39,448 bases of DNA. Source: a virus. The stretch is from the IMG/VR virus record IMGVR_UViG_3300032282_001127, positions 1 through 39,448 of that record; one strand, written 5' to 3'. Every line of letters begins with the position of its first letter. Position 1 is the first letter of the stretch. A model generated the notes under the pieces. That model was not told the DNA's origin. It saw only the letters and a program-made list of their open reading frames with translations, and did not search any database. Shown here piece after piece: positions 26,723 to 33,193 of the stretch. Position numbers and translations under genes: made by a program.

Positions 26723-27337
26723 TTAGCCTCCAAACATTTGCTTCAAGTGGTCATACAACTCACGCGCTTGATACACAGTCATGTTGCCGATGATGTCCTC
26801 GGGTGTCTTTGTGCGTACTAACTTTGTGAGGGCTGGTCTATGACCACCCATGGCGTACGCGGCCGCATCAAGCGCATCTTGGCTAGGCATAGGGGTGTTC
26901 TCCAGCTTCTCACGTAGCAACGCACCGATGCCTGTCACGGCTTTCTTCTCGTACTTGCGCTTAGCCTCGACTGGCTTGGCCACAACCTTGGCCACCTTCT
27001 TCTTGGCCTTCAACGGGCGGTACTCATCCACGATGGTGATGTATCGGCCACGATCATCGCGCTCAGCTAAGCCTTGCTTGGCAAACTGCGCAAGGAGTGA
27101 ACCTACTGAACTTGACTTGTACCCTAGGCGCTCCATTGATGCGCATATCTCAGCCGAGGTTTCATTGGGGTGGTGCTGTACGTATTCAAACGTAGCGCGG
27201 GTTACGTTGTTGGTGATGTCAAAGAACCTAGTGGACTTTGGTTGTGTGTTTGTTTGTGTGGTTTGCATATCGTCTTTCTCCCAGTCGTTGATTGTGGTTT
27301 TTAGTGCGTTACTTAACGCGGTTTGCATGTCAGGCAT
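26723..27337 (-). CDS. Winged-helix-like DNA-binding protein
   Basis: A 204-aa basic protein. Residues about 44-100 (TRATFEYVQHHPNETSAEI to RYITIVDEY) look like a winged helix-turn-helix, with the recognition helix near SSVGSLLAQFAKQG. A Lys-rich linker (110-135) leads to a C-terminal helical part. AGGAGG lies 8 bases before the ATG. As the second gene of unit B it may be an early regulator. The start overlaps the previous gene by 8 bases. Confidence 0.6.
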   Translation of the reverse strand: MPDMQTALSNALKTTINDWEKDDMQTTQTNTQPKSTRFFDITNNVTRATFEYVQHHPNETSAEICASMERLGYKSSSVGSLLAQFAKQGLAERDDRGRYITIVDEYRPLKAKKKVAKVVAKPVEAKRKYEKKAVTGIGALLREKLENTPMPSQDALDAAAYAMGGHRPALTKLVRTKTPEDIIGNMTVYQARELYDHLKQMFGG

Positions 27338-27551
27338 TTGTGTTTCCTCCTATTAAAAAAATGCCAATGATGATGAAGGCTATAAGCCCGATGGTTTGAA
27401 TTGTCACGAGCGCAAGCTCGTCCATCCCTTGCTTGTCGCCAAGCAAAACGCCCTGTATCCAATCGGACTCAGGGGTAGTTTCAGGGGGTGGTTCGGTGTA
27501 GAGCAGGCCGATCTTGACCTTGCCCGTGTCATAGGGTGTGTGTTTTTGCAT
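27330..27551 (-). CDS. Single-pass membrane protein (73 aa)
   Basis: First gene of unit B. The N-terminal 45 residues are polar and acidic, then ALVTIQTIGLIAFIIIGIFL (about 47-66) forms one membrane helix at the C-terminal end. No signal-peptide cleavage site. AAGGAG lies 5 bases before the ATG. The promoter -10 is only about 20 bases upstream, so the leader is very short. It may act at the host membrane early in infection; no family recognised. Confidence 0.65.
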   Translation of the reverse strand: MQKHTPYDTGKVKIGLLYTEPPPETTPESDWIQGVLLGDKQGMDELALVTIQTIGLIAFIIIGIFLIGGNTNA

Positions 27552-27572
27552 AGCTTTCTCCTTATTTTACCC

Positions 27573-27602
27573 ATTATTTGTCTAGGCTTAGACAGAAGTC
27601 AA
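27573..27602 (-). promoter_or_regulatory. Promoter with operator in its spacer, unit B
   Basis: On the minus strand -35 TTGACT (27602-27597) and -10 AATAAT (27578-27573), each 5 of 6 to consensus, are 18 bases apart. The dyad TGTCTAGGCTTAGACA (27579-27594) fills the spacer, so a bound protein would shut the promoter. First gene start is 27551. Confidence 0.75.
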
Positions 27603-27633
27603 GGGGAAATTCCCCTGCGTTTAGGGAATTCCC
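27602..27633. repeat. Two related GGGAATTCCC-type palindromes
   Basis: AGGGGAAATTCCCCT (27602-27616, 7-base arms, one central base) and GGGAATTCCC (27624-27633, perfect) lie 7 bases apart, just upstream of the unit B -35. They could be sites for a second regulator, or hairpins ending unit A transcription; no T-run follows. Confidence 0.55.
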
Positions 27634-27659
27634 GCATGAAAAAGAGTTGTTGATAGTAG

Positions 27660-27752
27660 TCAGAAGGGACGCCAGTACAAGAGGTCAAGGGCAAGGACAA
27701 TGACCGCTAACAAAAGTATTACCCGCTCGAACTTCTCGTAGGGTGTCATCAT
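27660..27752 (-). CDS. 30-aa membrane miniprotein
   Basis: ATG at 27752 has GGAGG 7 bases upstream and overlaps the previous stop by 4 bases. The product has a short polar N-terminus followed by VILLLAVIVLALDLLYW, a membrane helix, ending WRPF. It is the last gene of unit A. Start context and overlap make it as convincing as its larger neighbours despite its size. No family recognised; it might be a small inhibitor or a lysis-associated peptide. Confidence 0.6.
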   Translation of the reverse strand: MMTPYEKFERVILLLAVIVLALDLLYWRPF

Positions 27753-27925
27753 GCCTCGTCCTCCATGTCTGCGCGTAGCTGTTTAATCCACGCACCAATC
27801 TGTTCATCGGTGTGGTACATGAGAATCCAGTTGGCTAGTTCATGCACAGGGTTTTGTAGCAAGCAGTCGTACAGCATGTTCAGTCCGTCTTTGCCGTAGC
27901 GTGTTTCAATTTCTTCAGGCGTCAT
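27749..27925 (-). CDS. Small hypothetical protein (58 aa)
   Basis: Begins MTPEEIETRYGKDGLNMLYD and is helical throughout, ending in acidic DMEDEA. GAGGAG lies 8 bases before the ATG, and the start and stop overlap both neighbours by 4 bases. No domain recognised. Confidence 0.6.
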   Translation of the reverse strand: MTPEEIETRYGKDGLNMLYDCLLQNPVHELANWILMYHTDEQIGAWIKQLRADMEDEA

Positions 27926-28119
27926 TTTGTTTTCTCCTCAAGTAAGTCAATGATTTGAACATCGTCGAATGGCCCATCGCCACAGAAGTGTTCGTACGAA
28001 TCGTAGAGCGCAATGCACTCATCGTTCAGGCCAATGCAGCGCCCATCTTTCAAGATGATGAAGTCCACAAAGAACCCACCACCTACGCGCTCAGTAAATA
28101 CTCTGTCTATGTATTTCAT
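27922..28119 (-). CDS. Small hypothetical protein (65 aa)
   Basis: An acidic, probably alpha/beta protein (GGGFFVDFIILKDGRCIGL). Overlaps both neighbours by 4 bases. No domain recognised. Confidence 0.6.
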   Translation of the reverse strand: MKYIDRVFTERVGGGFFVDFIILKDGRCIGLNDECIALYDSYEHFCGDGPFDDVQIIDLLEEKTK

Positions 28120-28481
28120 TTAAATGTCTCCTTGATATATTGTTGAGCTTCGCGCTTGGTATCGAACCCTCGATACTCGCCGTCCTCATCTATCCACTCG
28201 TCTGTGGTGTTGCCGTAGATAACCCAGATGTCGCCTGACCTTTCAACGTGCCAACAGTTGGGGTCATTGAACCCTTCCATGTACAACTCATGCACAATCT
28301 TCTTACATGTCGTGTCGTCATACCCTGTCAGGCGCTCAAGTTCAGCGGGGTGATGCTCCTCCAGTAGCTCGATGATCTTCTCTTTCAGTCGTCCCATTTC
28401 TTCCTCCTTGTATGCTTGCTCATCTATTGAGCGTTGGTGTTCGGCCAGTAGGCCATCGTAGTATGCGTCTAGTCCTTGCAT
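28116..28481 (-). CDS. Hypothetical protein (121 aa)
   Basis: The N-terminal half is a charged helix (residues 1-50). The C-terminal half contains WHVERSGDIWVIYGN and ends with FDTKREAQQYIKETF, a beta-alpha pattern resembling small nucleic-acid or protein-binding folds. AAGGAG lies 6 bases before the ATG. Overlaps the next gene by 4 bases. Function unknown. Confidence 0.6.
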   Translation of the reverse strand: MQGLDAYYDGLLAEHQRSIDEQAYKEEEMGRLKEKIIELLEEHHPAELERLTGYDDTTCKKIVHELYMEGFNDPNCWHVERSGDIWVIYGNTTDEWIDEDGEYRGFDTKREAQQYIKETFK

Positions 28482-28482
28482 A

Positions 28483-28662
28483 TCATTCTCCTTGTGTTGT
28501 TACTGAAACAATTTGCCAATCCGAACAGGGGTCACCATTGTCTATGTCGAAGTCACCTCCGTCCATACCCTCGGCAATGGCACGCGCCTCGTCCTTATCC
28601 TTGGCCTCAACGAGAGCGTGGCAATACACCACGTAGCTTGCTTGTATGTAATAGCGTTTCAT
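28483..28662 (-). CDS. Small alpha/beta protein (59 aa)
   Basis: Begins MKRYYIQASYVVYCHALVEA, then DKDEARAIAEGMDGGDFD and SDWQIVSV, a strand-helix-strand order I know from small phage proteins of unknown function. GGAGG lies shortly before the ATG and overlaps the end of the previous gene. Its 3' end contains the ribosome site of the 121-aa gene. Confidence 0.65.
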   Translation of the reverse strand: MKRYYIQASYVVYCHALVEAKDKDEARAIAEGMDGGDFDIDNGDPCSDWQIVSVTTQGE

Positions 28663-28663
28663 T

Positions 28664-28864
28664 TCATTCCTCCATTAAAAATATGCCCTTGTCTACACAA
28701 GTGGCGAACAAGGCGTCATCAGGATAATTGATGAACCCTCTAAACCCATGCAGTTGGATGTGTCGGAACACCTCCCTCTGTTCCGCAGGTTCTCTATCAA
28801 AGAACCACTCCACTTCGTAGTCAGCGCAGGCGTTTACCATTTGCGTCTTAGTTATTGCAGTCAT
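28664..28864 (-). CDS. Small hypothetical protein (66 aa)
   Basis: A polar protein (VEWFFDREPAEQREVFRHI in the middle) with no recognised domain. The start lies in one of five exact copies of a 15-base start-site cassette and overlaps the previous stop by 4 bases. Confidence 0.6.
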   Translation of the reverse strand: MTAITKTQMVNACADYEVEWFFDREPAEQREVFRHIQLHGFRGFINYPDDALFATCVDKGIFLMEE

Positions 28865-28875
28865 TTACTTTCTCC
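28861..28875 (-). repeat. Start-site cassette copy 1
   Basis: GGAGAAAGTAAATGA on the minus strand: ribosome site plus the ATG of the 66-aa gene. It also encodes the C-terminal GESK and stop of the upstream gene. Confidence 0.85.
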
Positions 28876-29127
28876 TTTGATAAAATCTTGACATACTTTC
28901 CACCATGCTTTGAATTCGGACAGCATGTACAAACTCTTACTCATATGGTTTCTCGAACGAGTCATAAGCACGGGCTTGGGTGATGGGCACGCCTTGCTAT
29001 ACCCTCTGATACGGCTCAGCAGCACCGCGTGCTCGATGCCAAGCTTGTCGGCTATCTCTTCCAATGTATACAACGGCTCCTTTTTGGCGTTGGGTATTTT
29101 GTCGAGAGTAGAAGTAAAAAGTTTCAT
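28861..29127 (-). CDS. Small HTH-like protein (88 aa)
   Basis: TLEEIADKLGIEHAVLLSRIRG (about 21-42) looks like a helix-turn-helix with a basic following segment, so DNA binding is plausible. The C-terminal residues GESK and the stop are encoded by the shared start-site cassette of the next gene. GAAAGGA lies before the ATG. It follows the Cro/YdaS-like gene with a 4-base overlap, and the two may form a regulatory pair. Confidence 0.6.
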   Translation of the reverse strand: MKLFTSTLDKIPNAKKEPLYTLEEIADKLGIEHAVLLSRIRGYSKACPSPKPVLMTRSRNHMSKSLYMLSEFKAWWKVCQDFIKGESK

Positions 29128-29366
29128 TTCATTTCCTTTCTTAGCGCATCCCAGTCCAAGTCTGGGCGTACTTGTTGTGGGGTAATGACGACCCCTAGCT
29201 TCTTGCCAAGACGTATCAGGTCTAGAACCCTTTCAACGGGTATGCCCTTGCCTTGTCTGTGCATCCACTGCGAGACTGCCTGCGGTCTAACGCCTAGCGC
29301 CTTGCCCACGTAGGTTGAACCCCCCAGTGTTTGAATTACGTCCATTAAGTTTTCTTGCGGTTTCAT
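29124..29366 (-). CDS. Cro/YdaS-like transcription regulator
   Basis: An 80-aa DNA-binding protein. Residues about 12-50 (LGGSTYVGKALGVRPQAVSQW) match the YdaS/Cro type, with the recognition helix at RPQAVSQWM. Such proteins turn off early promoters or control lysogeny. It is a good candidate to bind the shared dyad upstream of the three early units, or the GGGTCA-N3-TGACCC dyad directly upstream of its own ribosome site (29389-29403). AAGGAG precedes the ATG within the start-site cassette. Confidence 0.78.
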   Translation of the reverse strand: MKPQENLMDVIQTLGGSTYVGKALGVRPQAVSQWMHRQGKGIPVERVLDLIRLGKKLGVVITPQQVRPDLDWDALRKEMK

Positions 29367-29377
29367 TTACTTTCTCC
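29363..29377 (-). repeat. Start-site cassette copy 2
   Basis: Exact copy of the 15-base cassette, providing ribosome site and ATG for the Cro/YdaS-like gene. Located 11 bases from a GGGTCA dyad. Confidence 0.85.
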
Positions 29378-29388
29378 TTTTTAAATGT

Positions 29389-29403
29389 GGGTCACAGTGA
29401 CCC
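29389..29403. repeat. GGGTCA dyad copy a
   Basis: GGGTCACAGTGACCC, 2 bases after the stop of the zinc-peptidase gene and just upstream of the ribosome site of the Cro/YdaS-like gene. Confidence 0.85.
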
Positions 29404-29405
29404 GC

Positions 29406-30539
29406 TTATGCTTCACAGTGAATGGCATCGAACAACGTACACAGTACAGTTGCCGAGTCGTAGGTGCGCGCTTGTGTTACCGCGTCTTGTAGTAATTCGT
29501 CAGTCAGTAGCCTGCGGTTGAGGAACCGCAACGCTAGGTCAGGTTGTTCGGGGTAAACCGCCTCGCTGATCTGCTCAAGTAGGAAGTCGTAGCTCCCTGC
29601 CATCGCATCGTATAGGCCATCGAGTAAGTCCTCCGTCTCCCAGTAGTCATCGTCTTGCCATGTGCCGAAGTATTTGCTGTCGATGTGTTTGTTGTGTGCG
29701 TTGGTGTCGTCATACACGCCGTAGTTAGTCCACCATGCGGTGTCGTACTTGGTCTGCTTGTACTCAGGCACAGTGGGGTCACGATCAGTAGGCAGCTTGT
29801 CCCACTCAACTTGCAGTACCGCTTGAGACAGTAGCTCGTAGTGGTGGATGTTGAGCGTCTCCTGTTGACTGTGCTCGTGGTCGTAGCCCACGCTGATGTT
29901 GGTACATTCAGGGATGATGTCTGTGAACTCGGCAGTGTCCGTATACACACCAGTATCGTCAGGGGTATACATCAGGTTCTCATCGTGTAGGTTAAGCGCA
30001 TCGGCCAGTGCCTGACAGAATGTATCGGATGCACAACGACTCCAGCCCTGATGACTGATGATGCTGTCTGTACCCCTGCGATCAAACGCTATGGCTCTGT
30101 CGAATTGCTTCAGTAAGTCAGCGTGATTCTTCTCCAAGAACTTAGCACCGATGCCACCGCACTCCTCGCCTTGGCTGAAGATGTAGTAGCCCTTGACCCC
30201 ACTGTGCATCATGTGCATAAGCATGGCCACACCCGCACCATCGTCAGCACCGAGAGCCGCGCCGTCTGCATACCATGTTGATGCGGTCTTCCTGATCTTG
30301 TTAGCACCTGTCTCTTTGTGTACTGTGTCAACGTGAGCGATGAACAGGGTACGGCTACCTGCTACGCGGTTGTCGATGTGTAGGTTACCCGCGCCATCCA
30401 CAGATGTGAACGACTTGAGTTTAGCGGGTAGCGCATTGAACAGCCACTCGGTAAAGTCAGAGACAGCGACAGTATTGTGCGGACGCTTGGCGGACAACGC
30501 ACGGGCTAGGGTTTTGTGTAGTATTGATTTCTTGTTCAT
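29406..30539 (-). CDS. Zinc peptidase-like protein (M20/M28 type)
   Basis: A 377-aa protein with the co-catalytic zinc layout of M20/M28 exopeptidases. Residues are His69 and Asp71 in IAHVDTVH, Asp99/Asp100 in LGADDGAG, Glu125/Glu126 in QGEECGG, Asp153 in AFDRRG and His221/His223 in YDHEHS. All expected ligands are present, so it may be active on peptides or deacylate small substrates. It has no signal peptide. ATG at 30539 has AAGGAG 8 bases upstream; the ATG at 30545 overlaps the previous stop but is too close to that site. A full-length exopeptidase in a phage early operon is unusual. It could degrade peptide signals or host peptides; this is a guess. Confidence 0.82.
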   Translation of the reverse strand: MNKKSILHKTLARALSAKRPHNTVAVSDFTEWLFNALPAKLKSFTSVDGAGNLHIDNRVAGSRTLFIAHVDTVHKETGANKIRKTASTWYADGAALGADDGAGVAMLMHMMHSGVKGYYIFSQGEECGGIGAKFLEKNHADLLKQFDRAIAFDRRGTDSIISHQGWSRCASDTFCQALADALNLHDENLMYTPDDTGVYTDTAEFTDIIPECTNISVGYDHEHSQQETLNIHHYELLSQAVLQVEWDKLPTDRDPTVPEYKQTKYDTAWWTNYGVYDDTNAHNKHIDSKYFGTWQDDDYWETEDLLDGLYDAMAGSYDFLLEQISEAVYPEQPDLALRFLNRRLLTDELLQDAVTQARTYDSATVLCTLFDAIHCEA

Positions 30540-30541
30540 GT

Positions 30542-32263
30542 TCATTCTCCTTGTGTTTCTAAGTATTTGTTTGCGATCTCATTGGCTTGTGCCATGAGGT
30601 TGGTGCTGAGTTCGGTGCGTATCAGTTTGGTGAACGCCTCGTTGTCGATACCGCTAATGAACTCCAGTGTGAAGACACGCTCGGCATATAGCATACGGCC
30701 GTCAAGCGTGTAAGTCAGGCTGATCTTTACTCGGTCAACATAACAGGCGTAGTCCCATATCATCATCACCTTGTCAAGCATATCCATCGTCAGCATGGTA
30801 GGCATACCCTCGTCCTCATCGATGCGCTTGTCAGCCGTAGCGTCAGCTATCTCCTGCGGTACGTAGTCATCGTGGTAACGCTCGCCCTTGTACTCGGTGA
30901 ACTTGTCGCAGTCGTCAGAGTACCAGTTGCATGACGAAGCGCATTGCCATCCGTCCTCGGTCAAGCCGTACTCATCGGTGTCCTCGAACCGACACACACG
31001 CTCATCGTCCATCAGGTACCAGTCACCATTGATCTCAATGGCCTCATCCATCGGGGCGTACTCACCGCACTCAAGCTCGATGATCTCGTTATCAGACAGG
31101 TAGTCCATATCGTAGGACTCACTCTGCGAGTCGACATACACCACGTTGTCCTGATGCACATAGTATTGATTGCCACGCCTGCCATACACATAGGTGTAGT
31201 GGTCATTGAGACACGACTCGCAGACACGAGTGTCCTCACCACGTCCGATCCAGTACCCGTCATCGTCAGAGGTGCGGTCGCCACAGTCCTCGCAGTCAAA
31301 GGAGTTCTCATCCTCCTCATCGTTGGTAGCATACCCGCCTGTGTTCTCGCATATCCAGTCACCATCGGAGTCGATCACAAGCCAACGCTCATGCTCGTTG
31401 ACCTCAACATGACGCTCACCGCCATCGAGGTAGGGTGCAAGGAAGTTGTCCCGCGCAGGATGGTACGCCAGCTTCTCACCATCACGCCAGTAACTCTCCT
31501 TGGTGTAGCCTTGTTCCTTGAGCCAAGTATCCATGCCGTCATCTGTCTGACTGTACGAAGACTCACTGGAAGGACGCAAGTAACTGCGAACGAAATACTT
31601 CTTGCCATCTTGCGGTGAGGTCATACACAGAGCACGACCCATCGTCACATCACCCTCGATGCGAACCGCCATGTGCCAGCCATACTTGGGATCGTATGCC
31701 TCGTAGGGGTGACGGGTCACGCCATCATCACACTTAATACCATGATCCTCGCTCCACACCATGCACGACTTGGGCCCACGATGTAGGTGGTAGATCATCT
31801 CAGCGGTAGTGTGTACGAGTTGGAAGCGTGCGGCTGATCCGTAGCGTGAGACAAGATCACGGATGGTGTGATCGGGTAAGTCGAAGTGGCGGTTGAGATA
31901 CTTGCCTACTGATGTGACAGTCTGAATATCTTTCTGACCCTTGGCCTCGTTCTGTGTGTAGGCAATCTTTGAGCGATCACCTTGGGACTCATGCGGATGC
32001 TCAAGCAGTAGTTGGTGCCAGTCTCTTGGCCGTGCCAGCTTGATGGCCGCATTGATGACGCCATGCACGGGATACTTGTCGAACTCACGAATGATCCAGT
32101 ACCTAGCCTCACGCTTGGCGCTGAGTGCCGCCATCTCGTCTCTGTCATCTGCGAGGTGCCATTGGCGTCTAAGCTCACCATCGACACGGCGTATCGCATC
32201 GTATGCTCTGCGCATTGTGTCGACCATGTCTTGCCAGTCGTATGTGTTGTTTGTAGTTGTCAT
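30542..32263 (-). CDS. Large acidic protein with zinc knuckles
   Basis: A 573-aa protein, the largest of unit A, of unknown function. Residues 1-170 are helical and moderately basic. Residues about 290-500 are strongly acidic and carry paired cysteines (FDCEDCGDRT near 323-333, VCESCL near 349, later CASSCNW), which suggests repeated zinc-binding knuckles. Tyr/Asp-rich segments such as DNEIIELECGEYAPMD look like tandem small beta units. The C-terminus (about 505-573) is a separate folded part. AAAAGGAG precedes the ATG, 20 bases from a GGGTCA dyad. It overlaps the zinc-peptidase frame by one start codon choice, so the two are co-translated. DNA mimicry or scaffold roles are possible but not shown. 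Confidence 0.6.
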   Translation of the reverse strand: MTTTNNTYDWQDMVDTMRRAYDAIRRVDGELRRQWHLADDRDEMAALSAKREARYWIIREFDKYPVHGVINAAIKLARPRDWHQLLLEHPHESQGDRSKIAYTQNEAKGQKDIQTVTSVGKYLNRHFDLPDHTIRDLVSRYGSAARFQLVHTTAEMIYHLHRGPKSCMVWSEDHGIKCDDGVTRHPYEAYDPKYGWHMAVRIEGDVTMGRALCMTSPQDGKKYFVRSYLRPSSESSYSQTDDGMDTWLKEQGYTKESYWRDGEKLAYHPARDNFLAPYLDGGERHVEVNEHERWLVIDSDGDWICENTGGYATNDEEDENSFDCEDCGDRTSDDDGYWIGRGEDTRVCESCLNDHYTYVYGRRGNQYYVHQDNVVYVDSQSESYDMDYLSDNEIIELECGEYAPMDEAIEINGDWYLMDDERVCRFEDTDEYGLTEDGWQCASSCNWYSDDCDKFTEYKGERYHDDYVPQEIADATADKRIDEDEGMPTMLTMDMLDKVMMIWDYACYVDRVKISLTYTLDGRMLYAERVFTLEFISGIDNEAFTKLIRTELSTNLMAQANEIANKYLETQGE

Positions 32264-32282
32264 TGCTTTCTCCTTTTAAAGT

Positions 32283-32297
32283 GGGTCACTGTGACCC
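32283..32297. repeat. GGGTCA dyad copy b
   Basis: GGGTCACTGTGACCC, 1 base from the stop of the 65-aa membrane-protein gene and upstream of the ribosome site of the acidic protein gene. Confidence 0.85.
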
Positions 32298-32298
32298 G

Positions 32299-32496
32299 TT
32301 AATTGTTTGTTTCTGTTGCGCTAGATACGAAGTAGTCGAAGACCTGATACGCCAAGCCGTACGCCCCGATGGTGTACATCCCTAGCCACAGGTATCCGAT
32401 ACCAAACTCGTCCATCATGATGAACCCCATGTACATCATCGCCATGCACATCACTGTGAATAGCAGGTACGCTGCTTTGTATGTCTTTGTTTTCAT
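32299..32496 (-). CDS. Small two-helix membrane protein
   Basis: A 65-aa protein with two membrane helices, about residues 8-27 and 33-52, joined by a short acidic loop (MMDEFG). Met-rich. The ATG lies in a start-site cassette. Early phage membrane proteins of this size often affect host membrane transport or exclude other phages; no family recognised. Confidence 0.65.
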   Translation of the reverse strand: MKTKTYKAAYLLFTVMCMAMMYMGFIMMDEFGIGYLWLGMYTIGAYGLAYQVFDYFVSSATETNN

Positions 32497-32507
32497 TTAC
32501 TTTCTCC
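32493..32507 (-). repeat. Start-site cassette copy 3
   Basis: Exact 15-base copy giving ribosome site and ATG of the 65-aa membrane protein; it follows directly after the stop of the upstream gene. Confidence 0.85.
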
Positions 32508-32714
32508 TTAAGTTCTTGGTGTCCACTGTGAGTGGGTCGTTGTGTCCCAGTAACGCTTGCCGTTGGGTGCGGTAAATGTAAGACTCTCATCTGTCCCTAC
32601 TGGTGCATGGTCGGCAACCAAAGTGCCGTCTCTCGCTTCTATAACCCAGCGCCCATTGATCTCGCCTTGAGACTTGATGTCCCGCCAATAGATGGTTGAC
32701 TTAGTTGTGTTCAT
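32508..32714 (-). CDS. Small beta-rich protein (68 aa)
   Basis: Pattern of short strands and turns (WVIEARDGTLVADHAP, then LTFTAPNGKRYWD) suggests a small beta fold. No family recognised. Overlaps the previous gene by 4 bases; ATG lies in a start-site cassette. Confidence 0.6.
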   Translation of the reverse strand: MNTTKSTIYWRDIKSQGEINGRWVIEARDGTLVADHAPVGTDESLTFTAPNGKRYWDTTTHSQWTPRT

Positions 32715-32725
32715 TTACTTTCTCC
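32711..32725 (-). repeat. Start-site cassette copy 4
   Basis: Exact 15-base copy. It encodes the C-terminal GESK and stop of the 67-aa gene and the ATG of the 68-aa gene. Confidence 0.85.
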
Positions 32726-32914
32726 TTCGATTGAATAGTCTTCAGGGTTCTGTGTGCGTAGGTCATCCATCTCGGACAGATACGCTTCGATCTCTTTGAG
32801 TAGGTACTCAGGTAGGTGCGGGGTCAAGTCCTCAGTCCTGCGGTCATTCCACATTACATAGAGGTTGAAGTTGGTAATAGCGTGTGTGTATTTGCTATGT
32901 GGTTCTCTTTTCAT
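32711..32914 (-). CDS. Small hypothetical protein (67 aa)
   Basis: Basic N-terminus, then an acidic helical C-terminal half (LPEYLLKEIEAYLSEMDDL). Ends in GESK through the overlapping cassette. No domain recognised. Confidence 0.6.
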   Translation of the reverse strand: MKREPHSKYTHAITNFNLYVMWNDRRTEDLTPHLPEYLLKEIEAYLSEMDDLRTQNPEDYSIEGESK

Positions 32915-32925
32915 TTACTTTCTCC
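32911..32925 (-). repeat. Start-site cassette copy 5
   Basis: Exact 15-base copy giving ribosome site and ATG of the 67-aa gene. Confidence 0.85.
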
Positions 32926-33099
32926 TTATTCCATTCCGTTGTCTGCATCTGTACCGAAGGTCATCAGATGTTGGTTCATTAAGTCTTCCGCTTCCGCGTA
33001 GGTATCGAATAGGTTGTCGCCGTTGATGTCATGGATGTAGTCACCCGCATCGTCCTCGACCATGTACCCATTCATTGTTATGATTACTGATAATTTCAT
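32926..33099 (-). CDS. Small acidic protein (57 aa) behind a pseudoknot
   Basis: ATG at 33099 follows AAGGAG by 6 bases; the longer frame to 33156 runs through a structured leader and is rejected. The protein starts MKLSVIITMNGYMVEDD, with a strand then acidic loops and a helix (TYAEAEDLMNQHL), a small alpha/beta fold of unknown function. The pseudoknot at 33122-33170 ends 10 bases upstream of its ribosome site and may control its translation. Confidence 0.6.
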   Translation of the reverse strand: MKLSVIITMNGYMVEDDAGDYIHDINGDNLFDTYAEAEDLMNQHLMTFGTDADNGME

Positions 33100-33121
33100 T
33101 TCATTCTCCTTAGTTGCAAGT

Positions 33122-33170
33122 GCCGTGTGATTTTCAAGGTAGGGTGCGACTGCCACACGGCGAAGCAGTC
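33122..33170 (-). ncRNA. Candidate H-type pseudoknot leader
   Basis: On the minus-strand RNA, stem 1 is GACTGC (33170-33165) with GCAGTC (33153-33148). Stem 2 is GCCGTGTG (33161-33154) with CACACGGC (33129-33122). Loop 1 is TTC, there are 0 bases between stems, and loop 3 has 18 bases. Both stems are perfect. It begins 11 bases after a stop codon and ends 10 bases before the next ribosome site, so control of translation is likely. Confidence 0.65.
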
Positions 33171-33178
33171 ACACATTC

Positions 33179-33193
33179 GGGTCACTGTGACCC
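33179..33193. repeat. GGGTCA dyad copy c
   Basis: GGGTCACTGTGACCC, flanked by C and G. The stop codon (33184-33182) and final residues GSQ of the upstream coiled-coil gene lie inside it. Confidence 0.85.

Noticed and set aside
28248-28263. GGGTCATTGAACCC-like partial dyad
   Set aside because: Only four paired bases per arm and inside a coding region; does not belong to the GGGTCA family.
30944-31618. Plus-strand 224-codon open frame opposite the acidic protein
   Set aside because: Runs against the operon, without ribosome site or recognised domain.
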